A stretch of DNA of 64,000 nucleotides from assembly GCF_032854445.1 (NCBI RefSeq), contig NC_088302.1:5387338-5451337 (forward strand), given 5' to 3'. Under the pieces are notes generated by a model that ran no database searches, was not told the origin of the DNA, and worked only from the letters and a program-made list of their open reading frames with translations. This stretch comes from Liolophura sinensis. Taxonomy: Eukaryota; Mollusca; Polyplacophora; Chitonida; Chitonidae. Both the position numbers and the translations under genes were made by a program. Position 1 is the stretch's first letter. Every line of letters begins with the position of its first letter. Of this stretch, positions 59,201 through 64,000 are shown in pieces.

Positions 59201-61002
59201 CGCTTGTATTCTTTCCTCATGATGGAATTAAAAGGTATGGAGGGGTTGGTATACATCAAGACATAAAAAAAATTAACGCCATGTGATTAAATGCCGGGAC
59301 GAGCACTTCTCTATCGTGTTGACAAGGAAAGAGCGTCATCAATTTTCTACCTGAGAAATTTAGAGAGTTGGATTAGAGACGGAGGGCGATGTATCAGAGG
59401 TCTGCTGATATCCCTGGGGATTGGGGCGCTCACTGAGTAGGAGAGAGAGCTTACCGTAGAAGATTAGCCCTCCGTACTTCTGTACGGCCGGGGGTGTCCC
59501 GGAGATGGAAGACCAAGGGTCCCCTCACTCATTAGATCCGCTACCAGAGCTTTATTAATATAAAGGTGGTCGTTTAGGTTATTTTAATGCTTTTAAAATT
59601 GCAAACGGATGATTGATCTAAGAACCAATTTTTTTTGACTGAACCTGGAGTCTTCTAGGATCAGTGCGCATGTGTCGAAGTCTGTAATGTAAAACAGTTT
59701 CGATAGATAAAAATTGAAACATGTGTATAAATTTACTACAACACCTTTGTAAGTCAGCACTGTCGTTCAAAAATCAAGTTTGGATAAAAATTTATTAGCA
59801 AAATAAAGATAATTTTCGACTTGTCCTTTTGCATTTTTATATGGTCAGTTACGGTGCTTCACAGCAAATATTATTATCGATATGTACAAAATGGTATTTA
59901 AATATATGGCTTACTTAAAAAAAAACATAAAAACTTAAACTAGTTACATACACTACAGTATTTGTTATTTGAAAATGGTGATCGCCGTAACGTTAATTGC
60001 TGGACCGAGGTTGTAGCAGTTTCAGGACACTACAGTTTAAATCAAAATTAGACAATGGACACTGGTAAAAAAGATAACCAGCTGTTAGTAAGTTCGTACT
60101 CATATGTACACAGAATATAGGTGTTAAAAATAAATAAGGAATTGTCCACAATGGAAATGAGAATATGTATTCTTTACTAAGATTCTCCTTCTGCAAATGT
60201 TTAGAGACGAAGACAATGGCCGCACAGTTCTGTAAGATAAAGGGATAAGGTAATAGTCAAATGGATGTTAACATATGCAGGATGCGCTCTGTTCACATAA
60301 ATGTAAACATAAATACGGTCAGACGAGCTCTGGTCGAGCGATCTGATGGACTTACAACTTCTCCTTCACGACGCAGACAACAGGTAATTAACTAATGAAG
60401 ACCACCGTTACACAAGGAAAGCATGACACAATAGTTTAAAGCCAAAGTCGATTGCACCATATATGGATTGCTTTCTATGGATTTCTTCTTAACGATTTAA
60501 TTTTATTAAAAACGAAAATGAAATACGCTTTATTCAAATCTCCGATGATCAGAAAGTAGTGACTTTCTACTGTTAAACTAATTCTCAGGATGCATTTTTT
60601 CCTACTGGTTGATTTCTACAACATCACTTTTAACTGTTGAACAAATGACATAAGAACTGCCTACACTTTAAGCAATTTCGACGCAAAATAAACGCAATGT
60701 ATGCTATAAGAAATGTGTAAGAGTGTCGATATTTTGTGGTTATTCTGGGCATTATATTGATAAACAAGGTAGTGTTTCAGCCTTCCGGATATATGCTTGT
60801 CTCATTGGATAGAACAATTTGTGGCGCATATTGCTCTGAGCCGATCATGTGTCTCCGCAACGATAAGAACGGCGCATGTTGACGACACCATTAAAGGGAG
60901 ACGTCGTTAAACTGAAGACAAAAGACGGACATTTGGATGAAATTACCTCAACTTTCATTTCTCTCTCTGTTCTTTCCGGCAAATATATACAAGCTGTAGA
61001 TT
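56283..61002. other. Unassigned DNA
   Basis: No gene recognised. A C/T-rich tract lies at 56745-56790. Two CACGTG boxes lie exactly 10 bases apart at 57880-57885 and 57890-57895. A G+C-richer patch is at 59360-59530. ORFs at 56291-56903 have no identifiable family. Confidence 0.45.
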
Positions 61003-61340
61003 GTGGATGGCCGGACTGTGAAATCGGATGATGGCGGATTAAAGGCACTCTGTTGCCATTACGGCCCGTCTCGGTGCCATCACCGTAATGGAGTAGCGCC
61101 GTCCCCCGGGAGTGCCAGAGCGAACGAAGAGCTCCTCGCCAACATCGCCGTGTCTTCTAAACAACATTACCGTCAATCAACAACCACCAGGACGCAGTTT
61201 GTTCAAACAAAACCAGAATTACGACGATACATCTTTCCTCCGTGAGGGCGACTTACGTGCACAAGTCATCTCGAAGTTAAAACTACATTGTCTGAGGAGG
61301 GCGGTGGGGATTTGCCATAGAACCAGCCCGCCATCGGGCA
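61003..61340. promoter_or_regulatory. G+C-rich island with inverted TAAT-type sites
   Basis: CCATTACGG (61056-61064) and its reverse complement CCGTAATGG (61083-61091) form an inverted pair with an 18-base spacer; each holds an ATTA/TAAT homeodomain core. ORFs at 61003-61245 and 61112-61555 overlap it but show no family. Possible enhancer, by composition and motif only. Confidence 0.25.
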
Positions 61341-64000
61341 GAAGGCAAAAACCTTCATGCGTACAAGCTTGTGTCCTGCACGTGCAATGTATTAACCTGG
61401 TATCTGACATTTTCAGAAAACACAGACAAGTAAATATTGTAGAACAAGCATCAAATCAGCACATCTATAAGATCCCATGCGAGGACAAAAAGATGAGAAA
61501 TGAATCCACTGTAACAGGCAATCCGTTCCGGTTTGAGCTCAATATCCAAAACTAAAGCAATGTATACAGAGTTCAACCAGACTACGATATATTAAACTTT
61601 TAGCAAAATTATTTTGTTTGCAGGGTAATAGCCCATTCACCAACTTAATTAATTTGTACATGTGGGAAAACATGCACGAATAATTTTGACGAGTGAAATT
61701 GACAATATAAAATGACGCTGACGCTTATCTGTCAAAATGAAGAGCGATTTACTGGATCTGAACAGGAAAATGGGTTCTAAATGCATTTTTGAGAAGGAAA
61801 CAATTAAGAGAGAAATCTGAAATGTTAAGTACTCGATTCAGATAACAGACGGTGATTTCACCTTGAATTATACTTGGATCGATATCAGGTGCACTTAGGA
61901 CTAACATGGGCTTGTATAGGCTGACACCTTTCAAATCACAATATACAATATTGGAATATGGTATTAATAATTGTAATAATATCACCTCCTAAAAACTTAT
62001 GTAAGAATAAAGGTCTTTCAAAAGATTAAAAATTCAATAAACATAAATCATGCTACAGTATTATGACAAGCTGTATATGTCCATGGTCACCCATACATGG
62101 TCACTTGCCATAATCATACAGCTTCACCGTTACACATGGTATGAGGTCGTTATTCTTCAGATGTGTGGAAACTTCAAAACTCTGGCTACATCACTATATT
62201 CCCTCGCACACCCTTTCTACATGTACTAACTTACACACCTATGTCCCTTATGTAATATATAGGGTATACCTACGTACATGTATCACCAATACATATCAAA
62301 TCACCGCCGTCGTACAAGTGAAATATTCCTTTTTTATACATCCTACGCGAAGTCCTATTCACCGGTGCATATATCCGGTCCGGGATAACCCAACCAGCCC
62401 CTTCCCCCAACTTAGTCTAATCCTCCCATATCCCCCTCTTCCCTTCTTCCTAACAGACCCACATTTCACGATAACTAGACCGCCCTAACGGTGCCACAGC
62501 CCAAGCCTGTCGGGAAGAAATTCTAACTTATCGCGCTTAATGTGAAGTCAAAGTTCAGAAGGATCCATCAATCAAATTCGATCGAAATATGTCAGAGGGA
62601 GAAAAACAAGGGTTGAATACCTTCGGTTAAATTTGTCACGTAGGTTAAGAAGCCTCTCGACGGAAACTCAGTTGGCCGTCAATGAGTGTTCATCATCCCG
62701 TGACAGCGGCCTGAGCAACGAGCAGGTACCAACGACTGGAGCGACGTCTATCGGTAGTCCACGATTGGCAATCCGCAGAGGAAGGTAAACGCCGGGCGAC
62801 ACAAGCATATACCTGGTGTTTGCAAGTATACAGCTGGCCACTTTTCCACTGCAAAACACACTGATTTAACACGGTATATACGTTGACTTGTTCTCTAACC
62901 ATGCCTGATGTTCACTGAGTGAGAGGCTTCTTTTGAAGAGAAACGCACAAGTCTGAGCTTTCCATTGGAAACCGGAATACATTAAAATTTAAAGGTAAAG
63001 CGCTTTTGACATCCAGGTCGGGGAATAATGAATTTTATATAAGACAGTTTGAAGCGGAGCGATGACAGACTACACGTGGAATCAAGTGAGCGAGCCTGTG
63101 GTAAATCATTCGTTAATTACACATATACTCTCAGCCCGGACGCCACAAACAATTTCAGCGGATCTGTTATAGAACCTGCCGTACACATAAGTAAACTCCG
63201 AGCCAGGCGTTACATTCATGTACCAGTATGTGCTCATGGTAAACATACATGCTATAACGACAGTCTACTTCCAATGTCAGTCTGCAGACTTATGCAAACA
63301 CGCAGCTAAATTAAGAAGAATCTTGAGAAGAAAAAGACACATTTTGTTTCTTAATTATAACATAATGTCTCAGGCTAAAGAACAAACTGTTTTCCAGAAA
63401 ACAAATGGATCTTTGATACTTAATCCGATGACGGCTCTGCAGAAAAAAACAACAACGCTTTTATAACAGTTGCTGAATTCAGACGTGTACTATTTTAGTG
63501 TATTCCTTCAGTATAAATGAAAATATCTCGTCTCATTTCGTATAGACCATAATCAAGAATATTATTGCAGTGACAGATAAAAGATAACCCAGGAATTCGT
63601 TATGTCGACAGTTACTAGGCCAATATGAAATCGTCGACAATACCATCACTTGTGGCAACAAAAATGTAATAAAAGTGTGACAATATATATACAGTACAAA
63701 GCAAGAATTTTATCTGTGATTGAAACCTTGACTTTTCGCTATTAAATAAACAATAAATTTATTTCTTTGTTTTTTGTATTTTACAGGGTGTTCAATATCA
63801 ATGTCATCGGATGTAGGTGTGGGTGGAATACGAGAACGGCCCGAAGTATTACCGCTCCTCGCCAGGTGTCTGGCAAACTTCCTGATGTAAGGCCGCAGTT
63901 GAAAACCTGCCACCAGCGGACAAGACAGGATACTTCTGGACCATATAAACTACATACATAGCTTGTCTTTCTATCACAAATTTTCTACAATATATGATAT
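61341..64000. other. Unassigned DNA
   Basis: No gene recognised up to the window end. Short ORFs near 62141-62488 and 63710-63961 have no identifiable motif. Confidence 0.45.

Overview
This is an A+T-rich eukaryotic window, spliced and gene-poor. The animal is probably a mollusc or another lophotrochozoan. Two things point that way: several copies of a tRNA-derived SINE with (AAATA)n tails that I know from molluscan and related genomes, plus one copy of a second molluscan-type interspersed repeat ending in CTCACT repeats. I cannot place it to class or species. No bacterial-type gene, CRISPR array, rRNA gene or convincing tRNA gene was seen.

The only protein-coding gene I can support is a class IV POU-homeodomain factor (POU4; Brn-3 / unc-86 / acj6 family) on the + strand. 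It has two coding exons, 34727-34852 and 35151-36074, joined across a 298-base phase-0 GT-AG intron, giving a 349-residue protein. A TATA box lies about 60 bases before the start codon. An 11-codon upstream ORF overlaps the start as ATGA. A candidate poly(A) signal at 38552 would imply a 3' UTR of about 2.5 kb.

Layout. 1-4750: unassigned DNA with a near-ideal POU4 binding site at 1567 and a decayed ~70-base tandem repeat (3298-4010). 4757-9400: a repeat cluster with copies of a ~210-base family here called R1, a 691-base Tc1/mariner deletion element, and SINE pieces. 9400-20900: unassigned DNA with minisatellites at 10368, 12157 and 17653 and two SINE-type insertions. 20909-21815: a striking 131-base satellite of seven units. 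21816-34400: unassigned DNA with a TA microsatellite and a G+C-rich island at 31590. 34482-38580: the POU4 gene. 38600-64000: mostly unassigned, with minisatellites (39097, 42381, 44739, 51659, 55559), a second full R1 copy, SINEs, one possible TTAA-flanked MITE, and a few G+C-rich or motif-dense islands that could be enhancers.

The overall picture is one developmental transcription-factor gene in a large stretch with no recognised genes, full of small mobile elements and tandem repeats. Several exact POU4-type DNA motifs lie in the flanks, so auto- or cross-regulation is a testable idea. I found no clear evidence of an undescribed multi-gene system.
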